In this document: one piece after another, positions 11,799-25,600 of the stretch
Layout: every line of letters starts with the position of its first letter
Numbering within the stretch: the stretch's first letter is position 1
Assembly (NCBI RefSeq): GCF_002443255.2
Contig: NW_019211455.1
Span: 19,195,126 to 19,259,125 of the forward strand
Direction: 5' to 3'
Source: Varroa destructor
Taxonomy: Eukaryota; Arthropoda; Arachnida; Mesostigmata; Varroidae
Length of the DNA: 64,000 bases
The notes under the pieces: generated by a model
Seen by the model: only the letters and a program-made list of their open reading frames with translations
Database searches by the model: none
Told to the model about the DNA's origin: nothing
Position numbers and translations under genes: made by a program

Positions 11799-14700
11799 AA
11801 AACGCTGTCATTCGCTGAATATAAGTGTTCACAAACGGAGAACAAATGCTAGCGATTTGATGTGAGATAATTTATTGAAATCAACAATTGTTTGCTTGAA
11901 AAGTGACCAAGCTGACGGTGCACATAGTCTCTTGGCGAAGATATCGAATGTTTAGCGTAAGTGTGTCCTGTCGATTGATCCTCTCCGAGCTTGCCCACAA
12001 AAGGCTACAAATAAGTATTTCATGCTCGTAACCATAAAAGATAAATCATAAGGTAACATTGATTAATGAAAATTAGGCGCAAGGCAAGCGGTTCAAATTG
12101 TTTTTCATGGAGGGTGTCACCGTTTGAAATAAGGAGGTGGCCATCATGGAAAGTTTATAGGACTTTGCGAAATGGTATTACTTTCAGAATAATTCGGAGA
12201 TCTAGGAGAATAATAGTACGGTCCTTCGATGCTGATAAATGATTCGTCATTCAAGGTTCAAGAACGGCAGCTAGACAAGCAAATTAATAGCGAAACAGCT
12301 TCGATTTCGCATAGGGTTTATCGCTACATGTGTATTCCCTGTTGCACGTTGGTTTTTTTGAATACAAAATTGATGTCAATTTGCCAAAAACCTGGGGCTG
12401 AAACTCGCGCACGTACGGCCGTATCATCCCAGCGGAGACCAAAATCAACTAAACGGGTCGGAAGAAAATCTAGGCGACAACAATTCGTAAAGTTTACGCC
12501 AACGCGATATCGTTAAAATAAAGTATTTTTCGGTAATCGTCATGAAAGGGTAATATCGCAGCATTATCAAGGTGAAGATCACGCAATACTGGACACGAAC
12601 GGAGTACATTTGACCACATCAAGCCGAGCATTTGGCAAACGTAGCTAAAAAAAGAAGTCTTCAAAAAGGATACAAGAGTTCCCATGAGGATCGTGCACAT
12701 CAGGCTTATTTTATCCAGTGAGAGCAGAGACGAACGAGAGCAGAACCGAAAACGGTCCCAAGCAATAGGCGACCACAAGCACACCGCCAACAAACCCGGT
12801 TCTCCATAGTCTTTCTCTTGCAGCCCATAGAAGCATGTTACAGGTGACCAGAAGAACTGTCAGTTCCTCCAAGTGGTAAGAAAACAATGATAAATATTAA
12901 GGCTTAAAGTTGCGATAAGAGTTTGGTAATTAAATCGTACTAAATCAGCATCCAAGCTGAGCTGGAAGAAGAAAAACATGAAGGAAGGAAGAAAGAAAGG
13001 GTGTGGCGCCATTGAAGGAAAGTAGTTTGATAAATTGGGTTTAAATGATGCCCCAGGCCTCTGAGCATATTGCCTGCTGCTCTATGTTAGTTTAATTCTG
13101 GAAGAGTAGATGCCATGTGAAGAGTTGAAATCAAAAGATTAAGCAGTGCCCCAGAAGCGTGATAAAGGTTCGCAAGCAAAGCTAGCCAGTAATTACTTAG
13201 TCCGGTAATGTGTCTTCTAATATTTGTTATGATATCTTACTCCACGAAGGACTGGATCACAAAATGTATACAGTACCTAGTTTGTTCAAAAGCCGAGTCT
13301 TCTCCCTACTTACGACCTAACCTAACCTTACGAAGAAATTGTCTATTACGCTGTTTTATTGTTTGTTTTTAATTAAGATAGGTATTTTCTCAAGCTAGTT
13401 TCTGCGGAAAAAATATTTTTGTAAGCATTTTTCATGATCGGTTTCACGTAACACTTCGTAATGTGTACTTTACCATATTTTAATGACTAGCTTCCCATCA
13501 ATGTCGCTGCCGTTTATTCGGGCCGTCTACGTGCATCATACGCTTTCACGTACAGCTGACAAGTACGTTTACGCCCTGTCATGATCAGCACGCTGTCTAC
13601 GCAATCATTTCAAGAACTTAATTGTGTTGGTCTTTAGTATGGTAACTTGTATTGCGACCTATCTGTGGCCCTATACTTTGGTCTATAATATATATAATTG
13701 TTACGCTCACGTCCACATCACACTTGATACCGGCTCCTTAGCAGACGTCGTAAGCTTCAGATTTAACAATGTGTTATTGTTACTACTGCGGTTGCCGCTC
13801 CCATTATGTATTTTTAGATACTGCAGTTATCCTAAATCGCGGCATTTTGAGTGTGCACACCACTCCTTTTGCGTTAATGGCTTTACACTTAAGTTGAGGA
13901 TATAACAGGCAATTTATAATTTCTAAAGTTTTTATTGGCTTTGCGACTAGAACTCTGGGACGTCGTATAAAGTAGTAATTAAGTCCGTAGAAGTCTGTGA
14001 CTTTTATAAGCCGGCTTGCTTTGCATACATAACCAGCATATGCGATATTTTGTTTAATAGTCGCGGTTTGGTCGAAACTATTTGTTCTCTGTATTTTATA
14101 AATATAAAAACACACTAAACACATCACTTTTCCTCAGATACACATATAGCTAATACTATTATATCAAGTACTATTAGCGCTGATATTAACAACAGTCATG
14201 TCAAACAGAAACGGTAGTTAGGAAGGCCTTTTTGAAAATTGGCCCTGTATTCTCATATTGCCAACGTAAGTTATTTTACTCGACTAGAGGTCTACCTAAA
14301 CTTGTGTTCATTTTATCCACCGATACAACGCCTACGTTTTGCAAAAATTGAAGCAACAAAATAAAAACGATGTTTAAATGCATGCCCGTCTAAATTAAGG
14401 CACTATGTGCCTGTAAATCATACAAGTGAGTCCTAGTAGTTAAAAAAAAAAAATAGTGTTCTTATGCCTAAAAGAATCGCATAAGGCAAAGTTTGTATGG
14501 CAAAAGGCATGACGCCAAAAATTCAATGAGTGCGTTAACAGAATTATTATTAGTATTTAGCACATTACCAGCTGCACGCTTGAGCTCGGATAGGATTAGA
14601 ACTTATGGGGGACAGTAAAAATTACTTGGCAGATAACTAACAATAAGACGGGCTTTATGAGTTTTACTAAATTTATGTGAGGACAATACGCGTTTAAATG

Positions 14701-16756
14701 GTAAATATATGCACTTATTTGTCGTTCTCGTTCGTATGATAAGAAATGTAGAGTGGCCCATACGTTATGAATTAAATAAACCTCAAACTAAAGGGAAAAA
14801 TTCCATAATATATTTTCCCTATAAATCACACACCAGGAAAACTGTTTGAAATGTCAAGGGTCAAGTGAAATTTTCTATCCAGGCAGTGTATGTGTGACGA
14901 GAATGTTTTAACCGCAGAAATTATGTCTTATATATATAAGTTGAGCCCGCCATGATAGAATAGTCGTTTTTCCAATTATAGCTAATAATACTTTGGCGTT
15001 CAGTATGATTTGACAAGCCTTCTTCATCGAGAGCAAGCTGATACAGTACCTTTAGATCGGCCTTATTCGTACATACGGCAGATGTCGTGACAAATCAAGA
15101 ATTGATTTACAAGATTGGTAACCTTCTGTTTCTAATGATCTACCTCAAAACCTGTAACATTCTTTAAAGGTCACTAAACCTACCATTTTGAAGGAAGCTA
15201 TCAAAGAGGAGAGTATCTGTTTTATCTATATATTCTACCTAATCTCAGCACGGCTATTTAGCCACGAAAAATGTTGCACCGTCAGCAAGCAAATCTGTAA
15301 TGCTCTGCGCTGTCAAATTAAACGCTATCTTTTCGGTAGAAAGAGTTACATAAACGCAAACGTGACGCGGGGATGCGCGTTCATTGAAGTAAAACAAAAC
15401 TAAAATGAAGTGATTAGAAAAGGACAATACAATCAAGCTTCGGCGTATTTCTCTGACACTGGTTGTTTCAGGCGTTAATCTGCCTTCCCTACACCCCCTG
15501 CTAGCCGCGTGTTCTTCATAGGGTTATTGCAGCGAAAATTATTTATTGTTACTTTTTAGCCGCAGCGAGCTCGGAGGGTCACTCAATGATTTACCTAAGT
15601 TTGGCGGGTTCCTTGCGATGGTAGCCTTTAATGCAAGATCCTTCTGCCATTGTCCTGTTAATAGACGTCCTAATAGCACCGTGTATTTGAAATAAAAGAT
15701 GTTTACACTTTGAAATGTCTCCTATCAGCTTTTCGCGATTTTAACCAGAGCTCGAAACTATCTGAGATGCAGAGAAATTGTTAGCGATGTTGTGATTAAG
15801 CAGGTCAAAACCTTCAAAATAGTTGAATAAAATGAGAGTTTTCCTCTTTCAGAAACAATGTCTGCTGCTGAATCATTGTAGTAAGTGATGGTGCCGTTAA
15901 TATATTTCTTGCGAAATCCAGAAAACGTTTCCTCAATGTTCTTCAACCTTTCCGTCATGAACCTTTAGGTTACTAGGTGGTAGTTGTCTATTGACGATTT
16001 ACTGTTCTTTCTGTGGCTTGGCGCGATCAGTAAGAGTTGAAAGGGACCAGCAACGAATCGTACAGGATCAGGTTATTATGCTGGCAAGGCAGTATGCAAA
16101 ACTTCTGTAACATCCTATCCGCAATAAAACCGGCCATTTCGAATCATTGACATGTATAGGAATTGAAACATTTATAGTAGATATCCGCTTCGAACTTCTT
16201 AGGAAAAAGACCCGCCTAAAACGCAACTAATTTAGTCAAATAAACGTTTTCACCTGTGAGTAATGGGATTGAAAGCCCCAATGGAAAATTTAGATTGTTA
16301 CCTCGAAAACTAAATTTAGCACCGATTCATTGCGGCTACCTCTTGACGGCATATTGGGGATGATGGGTCCCATCGATTTGCTTCAAGTCATTATCACATA
16401 ACTGATATCATAAGAAAGTGTACAACGATCTTATATCTCCGCCGTTTGGATTTATCAGTTGGTCACACAGCCACCGTGTGCATAGCAATTAAAATATTAT
16501 GGGTTTTTTTTTTTCGCTATTTGCAGACGTCTACTGACCGATTGGGTAAACGTTTCCGTTTCTAAGTCACGCACTGGCTGGTCAAAGACTGTGACAGTTT
16601 TTGTTGGTTCCGATAAACAACGGTACGTCGATGGCTTTAAGCGCACGTAACATCGTACAAATGAACAAGGATCAAGGATCCCACTGTGTAGCACCGCCTT
16701 ATAAAAAACTTCAGAAAACAAGTTGTCCTTTATTTCTACATTGCTAAAATATCGTT

Positions 16757-16791
16757 TATATATATATATATATATATAGATATATATATAG
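16757..16791. repeat. TA microsatellite
   Basis: This is a (TA)n run interrupted once by a G, giving a partly self-complementary tract in an AT-rich intergenic stretch. Confidence 0.9.
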
Positions 16792-19700
16792 TAAAAAAAT
16801 ATTGGAAAAGTAATGTTAGTTTTCTATTAGGCTCAAACAAAGATAAATAATCTTTCCGTAAAAGTTACTAAATGTTTAAACTTTTGTTGATTCATGTTAC
16901 CTTCTAAAATTGCTCTCGAATCTAGCACGTATCTATATATTTAATACACGCTTTTACACACAATTGTTATTCCCGGCTTTGTTCTATTAGGTCAGAGACC
17001 TTCTCAGCGATCGTTGGGTGCCCATATCTACAAGCAGCAAATGGTCGACATCGCGGCCTTCAGTGACTAACTCCATCGAATAGGCAGGTCCTTGAAAGGA
17101 GATTGGTATCGTGGTCATTTGCATTGCAACAACAGATCTCACGTCTCACTGATAGGCAGGTGTTACAGACAAGATTAGGTTCGGCATTTGAAGATCTTCT
17201 TCTTATGACACAAATTGCTCACTTCACAAAACATCAACATTTACGGCCCTAACCAATCTTTCTCTATAAACTTCTGAAATTTCAAGCTGGCAAGACAATG
17301 TGATAATTATACTATAAAAAAGTATCGAACGGCGCATCCGATTGCTGAAGGTGACACCAATATGGTATAATGAAGATCTTGCTTGCCGTAACACACATAT
17401 CTATCAGGACTCAAAAGCAGTAGCACGTAGCAAATAGAAGTTCTATTTGGGAATAAGTTATTTAGCATATCTTTAGTTACCTTTTGAATATTTTTGGTTC
17501 ATTATTCTGCTTAACGAAGCCGTTTTTCCGAGTGAAAATTTGCAAATAGATAGAACAATCTTATTTTGACAGTAGATATGACATTTATTCTGCCCAAGAC
17601 CTTAGCGCGTACTGAACTCGAAAATAATAGGGTTTACGTACGGTGCATCTCAAGATGAACGCACAAGGACGGCTCTCCTGCCACTGTCATCTTTTGTAAA
17701 TCTCCCTTTGACGTAATAAAGGTGTGTTTAAATTAAATTGTAATAAAAAAAAAAAAAACAATTATAACGCATCAAAGTAAATAATATTGAGTGTTATAAT
17801 TCAGTGAAGTTATTTTATTTCGACGAGAGATTTTTCATTACTCCATATATTAGTGCTTATAAATCTACCTAATCGTTGCCTATACTTGTGGCAAATCGTC
17901 CGAACGAAGTTAAACGATCAGACCAAATCGAAATTTGTCTAGCCAAAAAATGTAACCATAACACGTAACCTTATCGAGTCCGGAAGTACCGCGCTACCGT
18001 TGATAACGGAGAAAGTTGCCGCGATCAACAAAGCTAACGTAGTATGAACGGTAGCTAGAGTAGCGAGCAGGCTGAGTGCACGAATCACTGTTCTGCTAGT
18101 TCATCAAAACATACCTACATAATTGTGACAGTTGACAAACCCTTGTCGAGCGATAAAGATCGTCCTTAGTCATCGCTTGATTAATAGAAAAAACCGTAAG
18201 CGGTAAAGCCGTATCGACAGACGAAGAATGACTGTGTAATAGACTAGTGAAAAAAGCAGTTAGTATTCACTCCCCATCCGGGACTAAGGCTTCGTCTATC
18301 TATCTGCGAGCCGCGAGCCGGTCGGCCGTACAGCAACGATGACAACGAAACCCACGTCAATTAATCCCAGCTTCCGGTGAACGCGTGGATGTGCCGTCAA
18401 AGACGAGCTATGTGCAAGCTTCACCGACGATTCGTTGTTTCAGAGTACATATATAACGGATAAATGGTCCTGCTTACAGATTGACTGCTGGCTGTATAGG
18501 GTGCATTGATTGGCAATGTGGCTTCTGTTCGAATTCCTGTAAACTCCCTATTTTTCAATTCATGTTGTACGTTATAGTAGAGCTGCACTTGGGCCACACG
18601 TCACACGCACGTTGTGCTCGGTGGCAAGTATGTATAACGATACCCAAAAACTGGCCGGCGGAATCAATCTACATGATCAAAGCGTCCGGCAATGGGACGA
18701 CGGTATGAGGTTACAATAGGAATAAACTGAGCGGGCTATAACGTTGCATGCGAGTCTATTGAACAAAGGGCGGAGACTCACGCCGTTCCTCATACAGAAC
18801 GGCCGCTGAAATCGTGAGTGCGCCGATACGAAATAGAGATAAACGAAGATCTAATCAAACAGTGAAAAGACTCTGGATCTGTAATAACGACCAACGAAGC
18901 CCGTTATTGACACGAGGAACGAAATGTTATCTGGAAAATTGATTAGCAAGCCTGAAAAAAAAGAAGAGAGTGACAGCACTTTCTTATTTTATGAAACGTG
19001 AGCAGTTGTAACCTGCCCATAGGCGCTTATTTCTGAACTGTATGAGCCCAGCACAAATAGAAAGAAGCATAGAAAATTGTCTATATAATTTGCGACGTAT
19101 TGAATTCAGCTGTCGTCCTTTTTCATCGATATTCGGTTTAAGAAACCACAGTACAGAATAGAGTTTTGGTTTACTTAAATCATTATTTCGTTTGTTCTCC
19201 ATTTACAGGATTAATCGCGTCGATTACCCCACGCATTTTATGTAAATTATGATAGGTTAAGTGGATGGAAATTCAATATTGCCTCAGAACCCAGCGAGGA
19301 GCAATTAGTACTGCTGCGATCATGTAAAGTGATCTGCCTCTGGGTTACATTTGCCAACTAGCCATTTTAATAATTGGACCCAGAAAGTAATTTTTCCCCG
19401 TGAAGTTGGCTTTTAGGGCCCGCTGTTCCTCTGTAGAGGCTCTTCGCTGGTCCCGTTCTAAGGTCATGTTGGGCCACGAAACCGGCAAAATCATTAAACG
19501 GTTCACTTTATAATAATCATCACAACAGTATCGCTGTCACCAACTAAATGAGACCAACAACGTTGCTATAGATACCTGCCCGACAAAAAAAATTGGGTAG
19601 CGGTAGAATTGTACGTAATGACTCGAATATTCATACATGTTGCAGTTAAGAGCTATTGAATACTTCTTCCACACTATATAAGGAAGGCAGCTTTCTCATA

Positions 19701-22123
19701 AACAAAAACAGATATACTTGATTGGCTACCAGCTACACGTTTGTGGTCATACTGCATCATACACGTCCGTGGTGTGTATGGATTCGAACGGGTGTACTTC
19801 TATACTGCTTGTTTGCTATCCACAATACACACAACACTGTTAAGGGAAACAAGGCGATAAGCATTGTCTAGGCCTTATCAATTGCCATTGGAGCTAACAA
19901 CATCGATCGGTACGTGTAGATTCGTGGTAGAATGTTTGATGCCCCATGGCCGCTTACGGATTCGTTCAGTCCAGTGCGTATAATACGTTCATGGCTTTGA
20001 CAAACGCAAGGAGTGTTAGAGTGTTACTGTTGACCGATCATTATATCCGCAACCGATATTTCATGCTACAAAAGAACGCTTAAGTGTTTACTTCATAGAC
20101 TCAAGAATTAGTCTAGCTAGGACGAAGAGCGGCGTGAGATTTGCTAGGAGCGCTCATAAAACAATGACCATATAGTAACAGCGGGGAGTGTACAGCGGGA
20201 AAGGAAAGAGTAGGGAACGAACTTAGGACTGTTGGCAACGGTATGAGACGAATTCGGTCGTCAGCGTAAGTTGCACGTGAAATATGTGAAAATCGTTTGA
20301 AGCCATGGCTATCTGCATACAAATGGAGCCTACAAGGAAGATACGAAACATTGATTTACCAGCTGAACCGCAGTGTTGCCAAAAATCACTTCAGGTATGT
20401 TGATTACGTTAAGAAAACGAGACAGATCCGACAAAAAGCATTGCTGTCTTCACAGTTTTCCAACCAACACAACGACACCCAAACTGTGTCCAGGTCCCTA
20501 GAAGCGTCTTTCGGAACGGTCAAGCTCGATCCATGAGGGCATAGTAAACCACCAACCTGTATGTACCAAAGGTTCACTCATCTAAGCCTAACGTGAATAA
20601 CAGTGGAAGAAAATGCCAGACTTCTGCATACTTTTTTTAAGCTGTCTATCGGCGCAAAACGGAATTAGGGTACTAAATGATGGTGCAGCGGTATCTTCCG
20701 CCTTTATCGATGTTAACTACTACACCAAACAAGGACTGCATGCCTTTCATACCCACTGATATTGTCGACTCTCCGTGGCAAGGATTCCCTAAAATATGGC
20801 TGACTGCTAAAAACTCTCCACGCAACGAACTTACTTACATAGAACAACTTATTTCGACCCTGAGGTCGACGTGTATTTTACACGGCTCTTGTCTCTGCAA
20901 CTGGTAGTAATGATATGATTTGCGTGCTTTGTCTTTGAAAGATGGAGGGCCGAACTTAAATGAACAGCGTGTGCGCTGTGGGCGATCAGAAAGAAACGCA
21001 TCTCGATCACATGCGTGTGCATCTAGTAGTTCCAGAACGACGAGAGAGCTTGTGAGCAATGGCTTCAAAATTGGGCACGTAATAGGCGTCAGTCATGTAC
21101 AGAAATAAGGTCTAAATTCAGGGAGTATTGTTAAGGTAGGATTAATAAGCGGGACGAGTAACTATTCAATACATCTAGAGCTATCACTAGCAAGCATGAC
21201 CATATATTTTAATACTGATACACAAACGAGTATAAAGTAGACATTGATTACAATGAACCTAGTAGACAAGATTCGTCAAAATATTATAAACAAGACGACC
21301 TTTTCCGCCTGTTATCGAGCACCTATACTGAGCACTGCGACAAATTATTGTGAGGCCAATAAAATAATCACAAATAAATATGAATGTATGCAAGTTCTAG
21401 GTACGTTGAGATAGGACCTAACCGCAAGGTCAAAAAGTCAGTTCTTGATCTTCTAATACCTTGTAACCCACTGGGTCTTAGCAGTGTTCCGACGGCGAAG
21501 GATACGTTAATAAGGTTCTAGAAGATCAGCTGCACTAAATAACACCAAACACCTAAAAGTATCTCCCCACAAAGTGTCTAATGGACTCCGTATAATTGTA
21601 GCAATTTGCACTTTGCCTTAAAGAAAAAGCGTTAGCACTACGTAGACGCTTTTGCGGTTCGGGATCTGACCTAACCCGAAGCTGGTAAAATCAACGAATA
21701 TGACGATAATCTTTACATGACTTTAAGAACTCCGCATACTTCCGTATGCTTTTTTTGCTGACCAACAAATTTACCCTGGAAAGAGTCAAGGCCGTTGTCG
21801 TTATTGGTTTTGCCATGCGTAGAAGGCTCTGACGGCTATCTAACGAGCTTCAACTATAATAAGTCGCAGATGTATTGATCCTTGCTTATTTTTTTCGCTG
21901 CAATATATTTTTAGCTGTTACGCCTTATCGCAATTTACTAGCGATGTTGAGTCCTCTAAGCTTCCCCCTGCATAATTCCCTATCTCATTGTCCCGTTCGC
22001 TATTCAAATGCTGTGTTTCAGTGCCGAGTGTCAAAAAGCTATATTCTATCAAGTGTGGAAGGGGAACACAAAAATTAAACGTACATTTTTATTATATTAT
22101 AAACAGTTCTTAGCTGGTATTTT

Positions 22124-22132
22124 TATATAAAG
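22124..22132 (+). promoter_or_regulatory. Possible TATA box of the GH18 gene
   Basis: TATATAAAG lies 60 bases before the ATG at 22192, which would give a 5' untranslated leader of about 35 bases. The surroundings are very AT-rich, so a chance match is quite possible. An untranslated upstream exon cannot be excluded. Confidence 0.3.
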
Positions 22133-22191
22133 TTTTTTTTAATATATTTTTTAAATAAAGTGTCTATTAAACACTTCGCATGAGTTAGCTA

Positions 22192-22441
22192 ATGATTCAT
22201 AGTAATAATGTAGATAGATGGATAAGTTCCCGAGTTTGCGAAAACGCAAGAAATTCACGCGTTAGATTGCCTCTTATCTCCTGTCAACAGGATCCTCTCC
22301 GATGGCAAGCGTGCATCGGGTCCAATGTTATTCTGTGTATGATTGTGTTTATCGTCAACGTAGCACTGATATTCTGTGTCAGCCTAATTATCGTTGCGTA
22401 TGTCAACATCAAACTTGGGCCGCGTGATGATACGACCAGAC
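22192..22441 (+). CDS. GH18 gene exon 1: cytosolic tail and signal anchor
   Basis: This exon encodes residues 1-83 and the first base of codon 84. The ATG at 22192 is the first after an in-frame TAG two codons upstream, so it is the natural start. Residues 1-45 are hydrophilic with six arginines. Residues 46-73 form an uninterrupted Val/Ile/Leu/Phe-rich segment, followed by a basic stretch (K74, R78, R83). A long hydrophobic core with no cleavage-like small residues, preceded by positive charge, fits an uncleaved type II anchor rather than a secretory signal. The donor is a perfect GTAAGT at 22442. Confidence 0.8.
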
Positions 22442-22647
22442 GTAAGTAACCGAAAATGTTGATGATGTTATGGGAATGTCAGTAAAATAACTATTGGACA
22501 TTTGTGGCTTTGCTAATATTCCCTCCTGGCAAAAGACGTCAGCCTAGAACTCTCGTCAAATATGCCCTACCTTTCCTCTACATATAAACCTGGCATCAGC
22601 TAAACGCCTAAGATAATTGAACCGATATGTTAAGCTTTATACCGGTT

Positions 22648-22691
<44 letters not shown>

Positions 22692-25600
22692 ATATATTTA
22701 TATATACCAACTGTAATCGAACGATTGGGTTCATAGTCAGGCCATGAACGTTGTTTATAGCATATTAAATACTTGAATTGGAAGAAGACGTGTAGCTTTC
22801 TTCACAGGTTACCAGATAAGATTAAACTTTTATTTTATCCTTTCGTAAATATAAAAATTTTTATAGGTTAGGCATCATTCTGAAACGTTAGTGTGTTGCC
22901 ATTAATAGGCGAACAGCTTTGATTTTAAAAAACACAATAATTATTTATGTTTCAATCGTTAGCGACGGGCCGTAGTAATTTTTAGCAATCTGACTTGCGA
23001 AACTTGAAATTTGACTACTTAACTTGCTATAAACTATGTTGCCTGCGTGCCCGATGCCCCCCAGCAGGATTATCCGCCGAAAGATTTGTGCCTACTCACA
23101 AAATAACTACTGGGAATAAATCCATTAAACTGGAGTTATCGCTAGGGGCAGATTAGAGCTCAAGTCGTTTTTCGAAGTTCTGCAATATCTTTTCAGGTGT
23201 GGTTTGCTATTATAGATGGAAGATTAACTCCTTAGAGCCATCTGCAGTTTCTACGAGCTTATTATGCACTCATTTAATTCTAAGCTTTGCGACCGTCGGC
23301 AGCGATTTCCAATTGAATCTTACCGATGTAGGCGGTATTGCCGGTGTTAAACAGTAAGTCTTCTTTATACGTCATGACTATTGATCAGTGTTATCGCTAT
23401 ACGTATTTCTAGAGTTTATTTAATGCAAGGTGACGGCATCATGTCAACCGGTGACACATAGTGCATTGTTTTTGTTGCGCTGACTCTTGTACAAGCCCTT
23501 TCGCTACGTTTACTTGCAACTCTGTGTAGACATGATGAAAGGCCCTAACTTCACATGCCAGTATTCTTTTGTTAAGGACAACTGCGTACTTTCGTCTTGA
23601 CCGTGTCCGCTACAGAGTTATTAATGAAATTCGGAAGAAAACGAAAATAAGAGCACGCGAAGACTCGGATCTGTTCAATAGCAGCGAGTTCAGATCAGTT
23701 CGAGTGATGCTTTCTGTGGGCGGTGGGGGAGGCAATGCTCATTTCGCGGAAATGGTCGGATCTCACGACAATAGGAACGTGTAAGTTTAAGGTATCGATT
23801 GAAACGCACTTAGGATCCATATTGCATCCTTTTAAGAGGTAGTATGTGAGTATTCACATTGAAAAAAGCTAAATAAAATCTTATTTAATCTGTATACCTG
23901 AATTTGCATAAAAAATAAATTAGATTTTTATCAGATTAACCATGTCGAAGGTGAACAAAACAAATCTACTTTCAGTTTCCTGAAATCATGCGCTGAGGTG
24001 ATCCGCATAACAGCTCTGGATGGCTTAGATTTCGATTGGGAATTTCCCGGATTTCGCGACAGGGGCCAACTAGCGACTTTGCTGCGGGACACCTCGGCCA
24101 TGTTGAGCGGAATTGCTAGTAATCAATCTGACCCGTTTGAGTTGTCGATCGCTATACCGGGACCATTCACCCTGGCGTTGGGTTTTGATGTGAGGGAGAT
24201 TAGCAGGTTGGTGAATACCGACATAGCACGCAGGGTGACTTTATACACATTCGTTTCTCACCTACTTAGATTTGTTTCCCTTAATGGAACTATATTGCGA
24301 AATCGTATTCGGGTTCAATGGGTCACTGCTCTCTCCTGCTCACTAGCAATATTTCATCAGAATATATGATCAGAGTTGACCCCTTGTTTTTTCTTTTTAT
24401 TCATGATTGCCTTTCATTGTCTTTTTTCAGGTACTGCAGTTTCGTTAATTTAATGGCATACGATTTAGTCCTGTTAAATTCGGTATTTCGACAAACAGCT
24501 CTACACAGTGCCTTACACGCTCAACCATCGTGGTGGTACATTCCATTTGCGGTCGATTTCACAGTATCGTTTTGGTTGATGCTCGGTCTCACGCGGCCTA
24601 TGATAAATCTTGGTAAATATATGACTCAACGAAATCAGCTCGAATTGTGTCATTATCTGACCCATCGGCATGAAGTATTAGACCCTGAATCAAAAAAAAA
24701 TTATACTTAACGCAAACACGTCACTATTATAGAAAATGCATAAAAGCTGATAAGAAATACTTCTATTTTAGGTATCAGCGTCATTCATAGCACGTTAATG
24801 GTCAATAGTTTCTTGTCCAGTTGTTACTTAGTACAAGTAACTAAGCGCTAGTTAGCTCCCATCGTGCTTAACGTAGCAAGCCAATTTTGAGGCACTGATA
24901 GCATCTAGCCTCTGCGTTTCGAGTTTTCTTTTCGAGATCGCCATCAGACAGTCCATCACACGGCTGTTTCTAAGATTACCAGTCAAATACGTTACCTACT
25001 AAGTTATCACGGGGACAATAGCCTTTAGCCTCCTGACACCTTGCCTCCACATGACCTTTTTGAAAGACAGGAACATTCGTCTTTCGGTAAGAGTTTGATA
25101 GATTAGTAGAAAATTTTACAGGGAACTTCTCCGAACTAAATCATAACTTTAGATTTAACATAGGGTATCGACCCTTTTACAGGAACGATAGGGGGGACAG
25201 TGTGAAGCTATTCTTCCACCTTCTCATTCTAGGCTATGTTTTTTTGAATCGGCATGTTCCTACACCTTAATCAAGTTCAGTTTTGGTTCGATCGTACCAT
25301 ATTAAAAGAGATCATTGACATGACTAGATCTGTGCTTAAGTTTAGTAATTTAAGCTGAAAAACTATGTGATATAGCAAAATCAGTAAAGCATGAACCACG
25401 ATTTCCTGTCGTATTGAATCCAGGAATCCCTACATATGGCGTGGGATACGAACTGACCAACAAATATCAAACAGGGCTCTTTTCGTCGGTGAAAGGCTAC
25501 TTGCGCATGGGCGCTAATGTAAACTACGAAACGGTAGGAGAGCCTACATTGAATAGAATCTAAGAACACATTGTTCTACCTTGCACAGATAGGCTATATA

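Larger units (their letters stand above)
5835..22123. other. No recognised gene outside the listed repeats
   Basis: This is AT-rich sequence with short chance frames on both strands. The patch at about 8.7-9.5 kb is richer in GC and CpG and could hold a promoter. No continuation of the GH18-like fragment at 5.5 kb (catalytic, MxYD or GIPxYG parts) was found downstream. Confidence 0.5.

Noticed and set aside
13316..13332. CCTAACCTAACC, like the arthropod telomere repeat (TTAGG)n on the other strand
   Set aside because: Only about two units are present, far too short to mark a telomere or an interstitial telomeric array.
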